Source of the DNA: Lethocerus indicus | Lineage: Eukaryota; Arthropoda; Insecta; Hemiptera; Belostomatidae | DNA length: 64,000 nt | Direction: 5' to 3' | Assembly (NCBI GenBank): GCA_019843655.1 | Contig: JACDQD010000007.1 | Coordinates: 30,049,207-30,113,206 of the forward strand | Shown: in pieces, positions 43,907 through 54,521 of the stretch | Layout: every line of letters begins with the position of its first letter | Position numbering within the stretch: the stretch's first letter is position 1 | Made by a program: the position numbers and the translations under genes | Notes under the pieces: generated by a model | Seen by the model: the letters and a program-made list of their open reading frames with translations, nothing else | Databases searched by the model: none | What the model was told of the DNA's origin: nothing

Positions 43907-46459
43907 GTCAGTAGAACAGCCCCCATTAAGGGGGCCTTTCACGCTGAGCCATAACCGTTCAATTATTAGACTCGGTTTAACCCCTTCACTAAGGGGCCGT
44001 TGGCAAAAACCGGGCGATAAAACAATAATCGCCCACCGAGTCGAAGAGTTAGCCGATAGCAATAACAACTTTCGGTTACACTCGTAATTCATCACGCTGA
44101 GAGACGATGAAGTATTTCGGTTGATGAAGTTTCGATATCGTCAATAATTTCGAGCGCATCATTTTTCATCGACACGAATAATTCATCGTTACACATTATC
44201 GTGTCAATGACAAGTACGATATTGTCGATTTGTCGGCCCGGTTGGTTATATTGGCGTGAAAATCGAGTCGACGTCGCGCCGTTTTCTCATCCTCTCTGTT
44301 TCTATTTTCCAGGAACGTCCACGTCATCAGTTTCGTCTTTTCTTTCGCCTATCTGATCTTCTTTCGTACGACCGAATATTTCGGCATCCCCTATCCTCCG
44401 GCGCACACCAATCTAATACAGATGATTCTCACGCTCAAAGTAAGTGGCGAAATCGACTGCGTTTCAGTTTTCGTTTCAAACCGTTGTTTCCGTTATAAAT
44501 TACCTCGACCGATATCGCCTAACGTCAATATTGACTCTTTACATATGAATATGCGTGTTCTCTGTTTTATATATATAAATATATCGCCTTGAAAAATACC
44601 ATATCAATATACGATCGATCCGCCAGACGCGTTGAGAATTTTGGTTATATTTTTTTTTTTTTTTGCGATTTGTCGCCAGCTGGTCGGTCTGGCGTTCGAA
44701 CTGCGACAGCATGTGGGCGATATTGTCGTGAGCGAATCAATTGGAATGCGCCAGAATACGAAACCGAGCCTCGTCGAAACATTCCACTATTCGTTCTGCT
44801 ATATTGGAGTGCTCACAGGTAACTTACGAAGTTTATATATAATAATATAACGCGATGTAGTAGTCTTAGCGTATATCAATATAACGCTGTCAGCCCAAAT
44901 GTAACTTCCTCCTCCTCCTCCTCCTCCTCCTCCTCCTCGTAAATTTTAGTTTCTGGACGCCGAAACTCGTTAAAATCGAACCTTGAAGCTGCACGAGATA
45001 CCACTTTGACCGAACCGTTATTTGACAACTATTCCCGTCGGTGGGCGATACCGAATCACGAAATACCATTCGTAACTAATCGTTAACCGATACGGAAATT
45101 TATTCCCGATTAAATAGAAAGAAATTCGGAAATCGCTAAAACGAAATTATCGCCTATCGTCTCAGTTTTCAGTCGAGCGTTTGAATCGTCCACCGACCGA
45201 ATGGATAATTCTCGGCCAGTCGCGGGCTTCCGTCGGCGACGGCTCGTAATCTGTCCGTATAACCCGTTACAAATTATTGGGAAAAAGAAAGTTACAATTT
45301 ACAATTTAGCGGTCGTATATTTCGTGATTCAGTTTGAGGATACCCGAAAATCGAAACGAACTTTTCGGCTAAATTCGCTCCGAAAATATGAAAATGAAAC
45401 TTTCGCAATTACTGTTTCGATTACTGATTTGAAAGGGCGAGAAATTTAAACTCTGGTTGAAACTTGTTATTGAAAAAGAAAGTATTCGCATTCGGCAATT
45501 CCCGTTAGTAATCGGCGATACGCTTTCGGGAATTTCTTCTTGAATTCTGATCGCATACCATTTTCACCGAATGATAACTCGACGTTAAATCAATATTCTC
45601 TCCATCTTATATCATTCGTTACATATTCGCTCTTTCGTTTGATCAGTTTCAAAGTGTTGGCATCCGAGCGCTGGAACACAGTTATACGGATATAACAACG
45701 AATTATAATATAGAATATATTAAAGGTATATTATATTGTAGCCGATTTTGTTTAATCGGTCGATGCGTGGAATCGCCACCTCCAATTATCCTTTTGACAG
45801 AACTCTATCGTCGTTATTTACGGGCCATTTCTTTTATAGAGCGTTAAGATCTTTTAGCCCCGTGACGGTTTTATTTATCGTAAAATATTTATCTACACCG
45901 TCGTTTCTGTATTATCGCAAGCTCGGAAGTGCGTCGTTAACAGAGATCGGACCAATAGCGAAATGGTGGTTGGAGGCAACAACGGCGGTAGGAGGAATAA
46001 TAATAATAATAATAATAATCGCTGTCCTAATAATAGACCGAGATGCATCACGACACCGTCGTTATATTTAGAACGGGCCGAAATATTCTTTCGAATCGAA
46101 ATAGAAATCCGCCCGGTAGAAACGGACACGACTGTCAGTTTTATCCCGACGCCGTTAGTTAATAGAAATTAGGTTTTATTTACGCGCGTACGATCGAGAA
46201 ATGTTTTTATAAAATCGCCAAAACAGTTTGAAACGGGGTCTGCGTTAGACGTCTCTGTGGAAGAACTGTCTAATTCAATGCCGTCGTATGACCTTATCAG
46301 TTTCAATTGTGAGTTTGTTGGCGCGCTTATTTAACGGACAATATCCGTTTCAATATAACGGCCTCAATATATAACCGAGGGACAATGTGAAATATTCCCG
46401 ACGGTGCGTTAACAATTGGGGTCAACGAGCAAATAGTATAGCCTATCATTATAATTGTA

Positions 46460-46513
<54 letters not shown>

Positions 46514-49500
46514 GCATTTGTTGTCTCTCTGTCTGTTCCTTATAACGCAAGATCTAGACAACAGAATAACTTGAAATTTTTATATACGTACACAAAATTA
46601 CATTCCGAATGTTCTTAAACAGGTTTCACGGAAATAAACCTCTAAATCTCTATATATAAGACAAAATTGTCTATTCGCCCGTTTCTTTATAACTCGTGAG
46701 GGTTAATTTAACGCTTTTAATTTTCTCGAGACCCCCATTAAAATTACCTATTTTTTCGCGAATATCGACATTTTCGACAGTGATATTCTTAGGAACACAA
46801 TCGCAATAATAACGAGAATTTATAAACAAATACGGCTAAAGTCCGTAGACTGGATCCTTAATTGATGATGAATCCCGTCGGGTTTTGAATTCCGTCCAGA
46901 CTCCCGATTAGAAAGCTCACGACTCGATTCTGCACAAGTCGGTGTCTCGATTGTGCTAATCCAAAATATTCGATGCACCGAGGTTGTGTGCGGTGCAACA
47001 TTGATTGTGAAAGGTGATGGGCGACATATCGTTCAAGGCAGAGTACTCACACGGGGTGTGCTAAGGGTGAGGATGTATTCAATTCCAAGAGATACCTACC
47101 CTTCCTCGGACAACACCGCAATTCCCAGAGAATACAGTTCCCTCTAAAACTGCGCTTTATGTGTGACGATCGACACAAAGTCGACAGGGTCAGTCTGTTC
47201 TGACTTGCAGACACCGAAATATGCTTTTCTCACGGACAGTTGTCTGTGGGGCCAGCTCCGAGGGCAAAGAGGAAAACCTTTTCGTCTGCACTCAATGGAA
47301 CTACCAAAAATGTTATCGTCGCTTTAAAATAAATGCGCCCGTTTATTCCGTGAAAATAAACAGTTTTTACGCTTTTACAAACTCATTTTAAACCCGGACA
47401 AAGCCTGCACCAGTACTCTATAAAACAGTTTATAACTCAATAACGTCGGCGACAGTATTGATTGTATTTTTATATTTAAATTGAGCCGCTCGTCCTATCC
47501 ATCGTCGTTGTAGGCGATTGGCATTGAAAACAAGTACTGGGAAATTACAGAAAATGAAAGTATAACCCTGGATTATTATATGAAAACGAGGGCTCGGGGA
47601 AAGTTTTGGGGCGTTTACCTAAAAATATATCGGGTCGACAACTAGGTAATTGAGGAATTCACCGTACAAGTGGCGTTGTACATATTTTTAAGCGTCACAA
47701 CACTTTGCGCAGATATGCGCGTATAAGATATATTCAACTTCTGCGCAATGTCCCAAGTGTTGAACTATGCCCTTTATTCGGGGTCATCGTCGACCTCCTC
47801 CACTCCTCAGACGCGTCCTCAGAGCTCATCGTCTTTTAATGAAAAATCCCCCCGACCGAATTTCGCGAACCGTACCGACACCCGTCCTTTTAACGCTTCA
47901 TCACCGCGTACGGCGTACAACTCTTTATGAACCTGGCATAAAATAAAACAGTGAAATGTGATGGAAACGCTCAATTCGGTTCACCGTGTTTTAGCTTTTA
48001 TACACACACACACACAATACACACACACAACTGATCGATGTAACCAGATACTAAATTGTTTTGAGAAAGGACCACAAATAATAACGTATCGAAGAATCCT
48101 ATCCGTGCAAAGATGTCGACGTACTTAAAAATATGTACGTAAAAATATGACGAACGGAATTTCTGTTGTTAACTAATATTCGCTTTTGGCCCGATCATCG
48201 TACACGGGCTATCGCAGTCAGTAGTTGAGTAGGTTAACGGGTAAATGTACAAAAAAAAAGGTTGTACAAAAATATGGCAGTACAAAAAGGTCCGTCCCGA
48301 GTGTATTTACAATCTAATAATATTGATCCTATTTTCACGGACTTTATTTCATATCTTACTCGAGTAGTGGTTTCGATGGAATCGGAAGATATAATAACGG
48401 GCGTTACTTAAACTTTCAGTCGGTTGTTATCTTCGCGTTATCTTAACTCTTATCGACTGACCTTTTTTTATCTTTCGGATAATTTTCATTAAACTAAAAA
48501 CCGGACGACTGAGGTTGTTGCTTTCGCGACCTTTCGGTTGAACTCTGACCGGTCAGATAAATATCTGTCGGAATTTTCTTTTAACAAGCTAATATAATTG
48601 AACACATTCGGCAAAAACATTAATACGGCTTATCATCGTCTGTGTGTGTGCAATATTCCCATATCCTCATGCACATATATATATATATATTTATTCGTGT
48701 AAATAATATATTAATATGTTTTATAGCCAATTAGGCTACGATTATGTTGCAGATTAAAGCGTCAGCTTCGAAGTTTTAATAAATGCGACAGTTGCAATCA
48801 TCAGTTGTGTGGAAAATGAAAATTAGGCTGACGGGATATCAATTTTTCAATTATTATTATCCGAAATAAACGAGGTAATTTTTTGGTTTGACTTGGAAAT
48901 GAAACTAGCGGTGGTAGGTAGGTAGTAGTAGTAGTAGTAGTCATGCATCAATCCGCAGATTATCCGGTGATAATAAAGACGATGGGTCTATCGGAGGTAT
49001 TCTGTACTTGGTACGTATGCAGAAATTGCGTATTATTTGGATGCGCTCTGATGAAAGCGTACATTACGATTGTTTGGTAAAATCGCTTAAAGTTAAAGCG
49101 GTCTGCGATTATCCGACTTGTACATCGAGTTCTGAACCCATAATCCTCGTACTCAATAAGGAACCATCTGCGGTGTATCCGGCAAATGTAAAAACTAAAT
49201 GTGATATTATTTATATATCTGTTGAGGACCTTACTTCAGCTACCGTGCGTACTGGGACCTGTTCAGCGCGCACGGCGCGCCGCGTCAAAGCGACGATCGA
49301 CCGGCGACGTGCTCTCTCGCTGTCAGTTCCTGGCGTCCACTTACTTCTTTCCGCTCAAGGTTTGGATACATCGATTTATTCCTTCGGAACAGGATTTTAT
49401 TTCCGATTATAATTTCAAACGTACAGCTCGGTATACGGCGGAAAATGCGCCGTTCCGCAACAACGATCCCGGGCGGCTACTGCGCGGACGGGTGCGGTCT

Positions 49501-52500
49501 GCAGCCGACCATAAATTAGACTCTTTGGAATAGGGCAAATATTGGATCGAACGCTTCGTGACCGAAATGTAATAAAAATAATTTTGTTCGAGAATTTCGG
49601 TTAAAAATTATGGGTAAACGGTTACCCACCGGCCTAAATATCCGCCGGTCACGGAAACCTTTACCGATTTACCTGCGGTGTACTCGTCGACCGTTTTAGT
49701 GCTAAGCAATTTTGCAAGAATTTTGATTTCTTTAAACGAAAAAATAATGTTGTCAAATAAAACACTCTCATTTAGACAAATATCGATCAATTTTAATAAT
49801 TCTTTTTGTATTATAAAGAAAAAATGTCGATTGCGATTGCGAATAAGAAAAAATAAACTTGTTTTTTGAAAATTAAGATTTATAAAAAAATAACTTAAAG
49901 TTTATCGATCTTCTCTTATGATCAGGACGTAAAGGATCATTTCGATTAGGGATCACTATTTTTATGATTAATCTACTCCTTTTCAATATCGTCAATAATT
50001 TTCTATGCGAAATTTGAGCCGGGTCATCGTGTTTTCGGTAACGTCGGTAACGTACAAAATATATAAGAGTTTCAGCGCCATCGTTCGAATACGTCGAATA
50101 CTACTTTTTTTCCCAATATTTTATTGTTATTCGCCCGTCGTATAAAATTTTGTTTCGACTTTTTGCAGTACGTCGAGACGACCGAATTCTACGATAAGTG
50201 CAGTCTGTTGTACAGGCTGGCGTATATACTGGCTTGTTTCTTCGCATTCAGGATGCGCATGTACATCGGTATGAGGCTGTCGAGTGCGTTTTCACGATGT
50301 CCGGTCTCGGCGCTTATCCGGGCGGTGACGGCGCTAAAACCGGGCCGGGACCGTCCACCAATTCGCCAGCCTCGTCGCCATGTAAGTCAAGTCCTCCTCC
50401 TCGATGCGCCACTATGAGGCCCCCAGGTTGATTACACACCGTTGTATATATTTCAGTTCTGCTGATACGGAGAGCGAAAGCGCCGAATACAGTTTCGGCG
50501 ATACACAACATCGAGCCGTGGGCGCGAACTTCGAATATACGGTCAGATCGAGCATGAAGTACTGGAACATGACAGTCCAGTACTGGCTGGCCTCATCGTC
50601 TACAAGAGGTTCCCGATCAAGGCCTACAGGTACGGTATAAACATCTCGCACCTCAACTCGAATCTCCAACCCTTTTAGTACCCGGCGAAATGGACCGTTT
50701 AGTGCCGAACCGGCGAAAGTAGAAGTGATATTTACAAAATGTAAAAAGCGGCGAAATAAATTGGTATCGATATGTTCGGTGGAATATATGTTTACGGACC
50801 AGTCATTTCCAAAATTGTCGGCGCCGGTCATATCGGATATCGTTTTCCACATTTACTTCTCACGACCCTCATCCGACAGCAGGCTCGCTACCGCCACTCG
50901 ACACAGACAAGAGACTCCCCATCAGGCGTCTCGAAAGGACAGACCTCGACAGCAAATTTGGACTGCTGAGACCTCTATTGAAAGAGACATCAAACTGACA
51001 GTAGTCGGTTTTAAAACCGACACGGACTTACGGAATAGAGCTATGGGGTTCAGCTAAGAGAATCCGACATCGCCTGCATCCGGAGATTCAATCGAAAGTC
51101 CTTCGTACCGTCCTTAATGCTCCCCGGGGTATGTTTCTAACCGAACAATCCGTAACGACCTCTCAACATACCCCGACAGTCGACCAAGTCGCTAAATCAC
51201 GCGTTAAATTCCACTCCGCCTCCAACCTCCACATCCAAACCCCGCTCCTGTTCAGTCCCTTTCCTCTTCTAACCATCCACTATCCTCCACCACGGACGGC
51301 TTAAACGCCACCCAGAGATCACCTCACTTTTAAAACGTGTCAAAGCGCCATCATCGGCGGTTTCTTTGTCGTGACTAACACGCCGAAATAGACACATGTA
51401 TCAATTGCACCCGTAACTGTGTATAGGTTGATTGTGCAAAAATAAAACAGTTTAAAAAAAAAAAAAAACCTTCTCAGAAATTGTCCAATATCACTCTCGT
51501 TATCTTCGTCTTGCGATTCTTCTTGACCAGACCCACTGTCGCTATATATTCAGCGATGTGACGCCGACGGCTTGGCGCAAATAATCGCTCATCCTCGTCG
51601 TCACCGTCACCCGCTGTTCTCCGGTTATATCCAAGACTCGTCGATAATTAGCACTAATTCCGCGCCATCCGTGTTCGTAAGCGGGTATAATTTCTTTTCA
51701 AAAGGTATCGACAAAACTGACAAAAAATTTTCTACCGCTAATTGTGTGCGCTATGAAAACTTGATGGGGTTTCTATCAGCAAAATACCGCTGGCACCAAT
51801 CAGCATAAAATATATGAAAAAAAGTTAAATCTAATAAAGTGATTTTTTCACTTGTGTCGCGTCGAATATGAACAATTTTAACATTTTATAAAGTTATTTT
51901 GAAACGCAGACCTCTTGTGACGATATATCGTCGTTCGGTACTAAAAGGGCTATAATCTATGCCACAGTGCAGTTGCTGTACGCAAAGGGCTCCGGCAACC
52001 TTTTTCGGTCGGCGAGCCGTTTTCAAAAATAAAATTGTTTACGCGGCCCGCACGTTCGAATCTAACTTAAATATATCGTATAAGACTATAAATATTAAAA
52101 ATAAATATAGAAAAATTTAGTTTTTATCGACGCGCTATAATAACAATGAGGTCGGAGAACGAAAATTTTACAATTCTTAAAGGGAAAAAAAAAGATTCAA
52201 TTACATATGTATAAGGAAAATAGTTTATCTTCCATTTTATTCGTTCGTTAAAATTCGACGCTTTTTGTTCTTAAATATTTTTCGATAATTCGTTAAAGTC
52301 CGGTCGTGTTTGGGATACTGAGATCGTCGACAATTTTTGTAAATTTTCATCCGTCGACCTCGTCCTATATTTTGATTTTATGAAATTTCTGTTCTTGAAA
52401 ATTTCTGAAATCGGGAAATTTGTTTTTCCGGTAAATTAGAATAAAACGCGATTTTTATATAGATCGTTAGATTGCAAATCAATCGGCTCTAGTTGTAAAT

Positions 52501-53455
52501 TGTCCGGCGCTTTTACGATATCAAATTTTAAAGGCTTTTCAAATAATATTAATAGGTCCGTTTCTTTCGCATAAAAATATTGAAACCGGCGACGAAAATT
52601 TTCATCCGGTACTTTTAGCGAGTCGATAAAAATATTCGAAGGACGCTGTTTGTCGTTTTCGGTTAAAAACGAATTGCCGAAAGTGAGGAGAATGACGATA
52701 ATTATTCTTTTTCGAGTCGAGAAATAAAACTTGCGCTGTAAAATAGGCCAAATTTGTGCACGCTCGCGCTCTAATTTGTCGATTTCCTGTAATTATATCG
52801 GCACTTTGGCGTTTCCACGTTGTGCCGACACCCGCTGTAACATGCACAAGAACCGTACCACCAGTTTGTACGCACTCTGAAGGGCGACTAGTACATTATA
52901 GATTGTGTTGTATTGGTATGTTGTAGTAACCGCGTGTTGTAAATTGCAGGATGCCGCTACGTTTGTGATATCGAGCTTGTGGCACGGCATGTACGCCGGA
53001 CACTACATGTGCCTCTGCTCGGTACCGCTCTACCTGCCGATCGAAGATAAATACGTCCAACAGTTCAAAGGGATAAGGCTCACGCCGTTCGTAAGTAAAC
53101 CCGGTCGTTATTCGATTCTCATTTACTAACAACGTTTGAACGCTCCGACAAATCGTCCGTTTAACGAGGTAAATATATACGATTTGATATACCTGTCTGT
53201 GTGTGTGGTCTGCGAAGGGTTGGTGATACCACCCGTAGGTCCGCGATGTTTGACGCTCGCCATCTTCAGTAGCGCCCTGTGTTCACTAACTACAGTACAC
53301 GTGAATGTGACAGTGCTGCAGTGGGGATGCCCAAAAACATCCAAAGTGCTGACACAGGCGCTACTGAAGATGGCGGCGGCTGAAACCCCGGTCAGCAAAA
53401 GACCAAACCGCACCGAGAGAGGAGACAGAAACATCACGAACCTACAGTAAATAAA

Positions 53456-53502
<47 letters not shown>

Positions 53503-54521
53503 GTTTATTTTTTCCCAAGGACGGGGGCGAAAACCCTTGACGGTGCGTTTCCTCAATATGGGAAAAAACCCCGGGGCATACCCCACCAACCGAGAGGTTC
53601 TTCCGACAGTGCGGCGATACCATTAATGCCAGCGATAATCCAGTTTCTAGTTGTATCGGCGTCGGCGACTAAATAATTGCGAATTCACCGACAACAAGTG
53701 GCGTTGTACATATTTTAAGTACGTCACAACATCTTTGTGTACGGATAAGATTCTTCGATCGTTTATTATTGCGGTCCTTTCTGAAATATTCGGTATCGAA
53801 ATTACATCGACCGGTTGAATTATGTGTGTGTGTGCGTATAAAAGCTAAACGTGTGTGAACCCGAAGCGAGCGTTTACGTTGCATTTCGCTTTTTATTTTC
53901 ACAAAGGTGTTAACGCCTCACGGGCTCATAAAAAGTTATGCGCCGTGTACGCTGTGACGAGCCTTAAAAGAGAACGGCAGTGTCGGTACTGCGGTTCGCG
54001 AAATTCGGTCGGGGATTATTCGTTAAAAGACGAGGGAGCTCTGAGGACGTCCAGTGGAGGAGGTCGACGATGACCGAATAAAGGCGATTATCGATTCGGA
54101 TCGCCACAGTTCGACACTGGGACATTGCGGAGAAGCCGAATGTATCTTATCAGTGCATTCGAAACCGTCTACGGCTTATCTGTGCAAAGATGTGTTGACG
54201 TACACTAAAAATATGTACAACGCCCGCTTGTCGGTGAATTCGCAATTATTTAGTCGTCCGACCCAATAATAACGGAGTTGCCCCGTATTTAATTTTGAAC
54301 AATTGTCGTGTCTGGCGCAGATGAGCAAGGTGTGGTTCGCAGTGGCGTACAGTTGGCGCATGTTGCTGATGGGCTATTGGGGATGGCGTTTTCGCTGTTG
54401 TACGTCGCCCGGCTTTCAAATTCTGGTCGTCCGTCTACTTCATCCGTCGCTGATCACACTCCTCCTCTACACGGCGGTCGCCAACACGAGAAAAGTAAAC
54501 GACAAAGTCAAAACCAATTAA
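43695..54521 (+). CDS. MBOAT7: MBOAT7-type lysophosphatidylinositol acyltransferase (eight exons)
   Basis: MBOAT7 (LPIAT1) is a multi-pass ER membrane enzyme that transfers polyunsaturated acyl groups, chiefly arachidonoyl, to lysophosphatidylinositol. Exons are 43695-43906, 44313-44439, 44680-44818, 49227-49359, 50169-50381, 50457-50629, 52950-53090 and 54321-54521. Together they code about 447 residues, close to the 472 of the human protein. Landmarks are an N-terminal membrane segment, an SYSYCYVGIMTG-type block (FHYSFCYIGVLTGPYFSYR), LACFFAFRMRMYIG, the signature MKYWNMTVQYW with the catalytic Asn, SSLWHGMYAGHY with the catalytic His, and a hydrophobic C-terminus. At least six single-base losses break the frame, mostly beside short homopolymers, while homology continues on both sides. 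I read them as consensus errors, not gene death. The stop is taken at 54519-54521. Confidence 0.92.
44313..44439 (+). CDS. MBOAT7: MBOAT7 exon 2
   Basis: This is 127 nt between TATTTTCCAG and GTAAGT. It reads NVHVISFVFSFAYLIFFRTT, then EYFGIPYPPAHTNLIQMILT and LK. It aligns with the membrane segment and the TNxxQxxLTLK stretch of MBOAT7. Confidence 0.88.
44680..44818 (+). CDS. MBOAT7: MBOAT7 exon 3
   Basis: The acceptor TCGCCAG is preceded by a long T run; the donor is ACAG|GTAACT. The exon is 139 nt and reads LVGLAFELRQHVGDIVVSES through KPSLVETFHYSFCYIGVLT, ending in phase 1. Confidence 0.9.
44906..44939. repeat. (CTC)n trinucleotide repeat
   Basis: About eleven CTC/TCC triplets within MBOAT7 intron 3. 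Confidence 0.9.
46462..46509. repeat. (TA)n microsatellite
   Basis: About 48 bp of TA dinucleotides. Confidence 0.95.
47626..48140 (-). mobile_element. Deletion-derivative mariner element, copy 2 of 3
   Basis: The left end reads TATCGGGTCGACAACTAGGT, and near 48120 the inverted end carries GACGTACTTAAAAATATGTA. The minus strand holds the same transposase fragment as the copy at 53654-54266 (GCGAAATTCGGTCGG, ATTAAAAGACGATGAGCTCT, GAGGACG). The 60-codon plus-strand open frame over it is an antisense shadow. Confidence 0.75.
49227..49359 (+). CDS. MBOAT7: MBOAT7 exon 4
   Basis: The acceptor is CTGTTGAG and the junction codon is Gly. The exon opens GPYFSYRAYWDLFSAHGAPR and closes CQFLASTYFFPLK in a different frame, so one base is missing between about 49275 and 49325. 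Length 133 nt is one short of the length needed by the flanking phases. A 4.4-kb intron precedes it. Confidence 0.82.
50169..50381 (+). CDS. MBOAT7: MBOAT7 exon 5
   Basis: It begins YVETTEFYDKCSLLYRLAYI, then LACFFAFRMRMYIG. At about 50268 the homologous reading moves to another frame and continues YEAVECVFTMSGLGAYPGG, consistent with one lost G in a GGG. A strong GTAAGT donor follows. The phase into exon 6 needs one further base, so a second loss is likely in the Gly/Pro-rich end. Confidence 0.85.
50457..50629 (+). CDS. MBOAT7: MBOAT7 exon 6: catalytic Asn
   Basis: It contains SSMKYWNMTVQYWLA; the Asn corresponds to the first catalytic residue of the MBOAT family. At 50591 one C appears lost from CCC; the next frame then reads LIVYKRFPIKAYR up to the GTACGG donor. 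A frame with IHNIEP upstream suggests further small indels. Confidence 0.87.
50870..51468 (+). mobile_element. 5'-truncated Jockey-like non-LTR retrotransposon (3' end with poly-A)
   Basis: Reading through several frameshifts, the plus strand gives DLDSKFGLLRPLLKETSN, YGIELWGSAK, IQSKVLRTVLNAP and NRTIRNDL. These correspond to the thumb region and the YGIQLWG, FQ(S/N)KxLR and NAPWYV blocks at the end of Jockey-clade reverse transcriptases. The sequence ends in about 16 A at 51453-51468, as expected of a target-primed insertion. It lies in MBOAT7 intron 6, same strand. All conserved endonuclease and catalytic RT parts are absent. Confidence 0.85.
51964..52850 (-). mobile_element. hAT-type transposon relic, 3' half
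   Basis: On the minus strand the reading gives QYFYAKETDLLILFEKPLKF, DIVKAPDNLQLEPIDLQSN, and then KSKYRTRSTDENLQKLSTIS with NELSKN and a stop at 52271. This matches the C-terminal dimerisation region of ZBED/Buster-type hAT transposases (VxxxPxxLQxELIDLQ, then KSKYRSRLTDExL). Downstream of the stop, GGCTCGCCGACCGAAAAAGG resembles the hAT terminal segment. The 5' part with the RNase-H core is missing and the remainder is frameshifted. Confidence 0.85.
52950..53090 (+). CDS. MBOAT7: MBOAT7 exon 7: catalytic His
   Basis: This is 141 nt, 47 intact codons, between AAATTGCAG and GTAAGT. It reads DAATFVISSLWHGMYAGHYM and then CLCSVPLYLPIEDKY. The His in LWHG is the second catalytic residue. The intron before it is 2.3 kb and carries a LINE tail and a hAT relic. 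Confidence 0.92.
53208..53450. mobile_element. Foldback element copy in MBOAT7 intron 7
   Basis: It has complementary halves: GCCATCTTCAGTAGCGCC at left against GGCGCTACTGAAGATGGC at right, with the palindromic centre GGGATGCCCAAAAACATCCA. It also ends AGAGGAGACAGAAACATCAC like the 5.4-6.2 kb copies. It is the most complete copy in the window. Confidence 0.8.
53462..53499. repeat. (TA)n microsatellite
   Basis: About 38 bp of TA dinucleotides between the foldback element and the mariner. Confidence 0.95.
53654..54266 (+). mobile_element. Deletion-derivative mariner element, copy 3 of 3 (longest)
   Basis: The arms CGACTAAATAATTGCGAATT and its reverse complement (54237-54256) close the element. 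Plus-strand reading gives FHKGVNASRAHKKLCAVY, KRERQC, GDYSLKDEGA, VDDDRIKAIIDSDRHSST and DIAEKPNVSYQCIRNRLRL. This is the two-part helix-turn-helix DNA-binding domain of mariner transposase, with the catalytic domain deleted. TATAAAAGCTAAA near 53840 may be the element promoter. Confidence 0.88.
54321..54521 (+). CDS. MBOAT7: MBOAT7 exon 8 (C-terminus)
   Basis: The homologous reading runs through three frames: MSKVWFAVAYSWRMLLMGY, then LGMAFSLLYVAR, then AFKFWSSVYF, and back to HPSLITLLLYTAVANTRKVN with a TAA stop. Each switch fits one lost base: T at about 54378, G at about 54412, T at about 54440. Three losses restore the first frame, so the stop is in the original phase. Confidence 0.83.
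   Translation: MSKVWFAVAYSWRMLLMGYWGWRFRCCTSPGFQILVVRLLHPSLITLLLYTAVANTRKVNDKVKTN

Larger units (their letters stand above)
44819..49226. other. MBOAT7 intron 3 (about 4.4 kb)
   Basis: It holds a CTC triplet run at 44906-44939, a (TA)n tract at 46462-46509, a mariner derivative at 47626-48140, a GTA triplet run near 48920-48940 and (TA) near 48677. The rest is AT-rich with no recognised coding sequence. Confidence 0.7.

Noticed and set aside
47748..47930. 60-codon Ser-rich plus-strand frame
   Set aside because: It is the antisense of a mariner transposase fragment.
51470..51560. Acidic minus-strand segment (DSGSGQEESQDEDNESDIGQ) suggestive of a transposase N-terminus
   Set aside because: It is too short and compositionally biased to assign to piggyBac or any other family.
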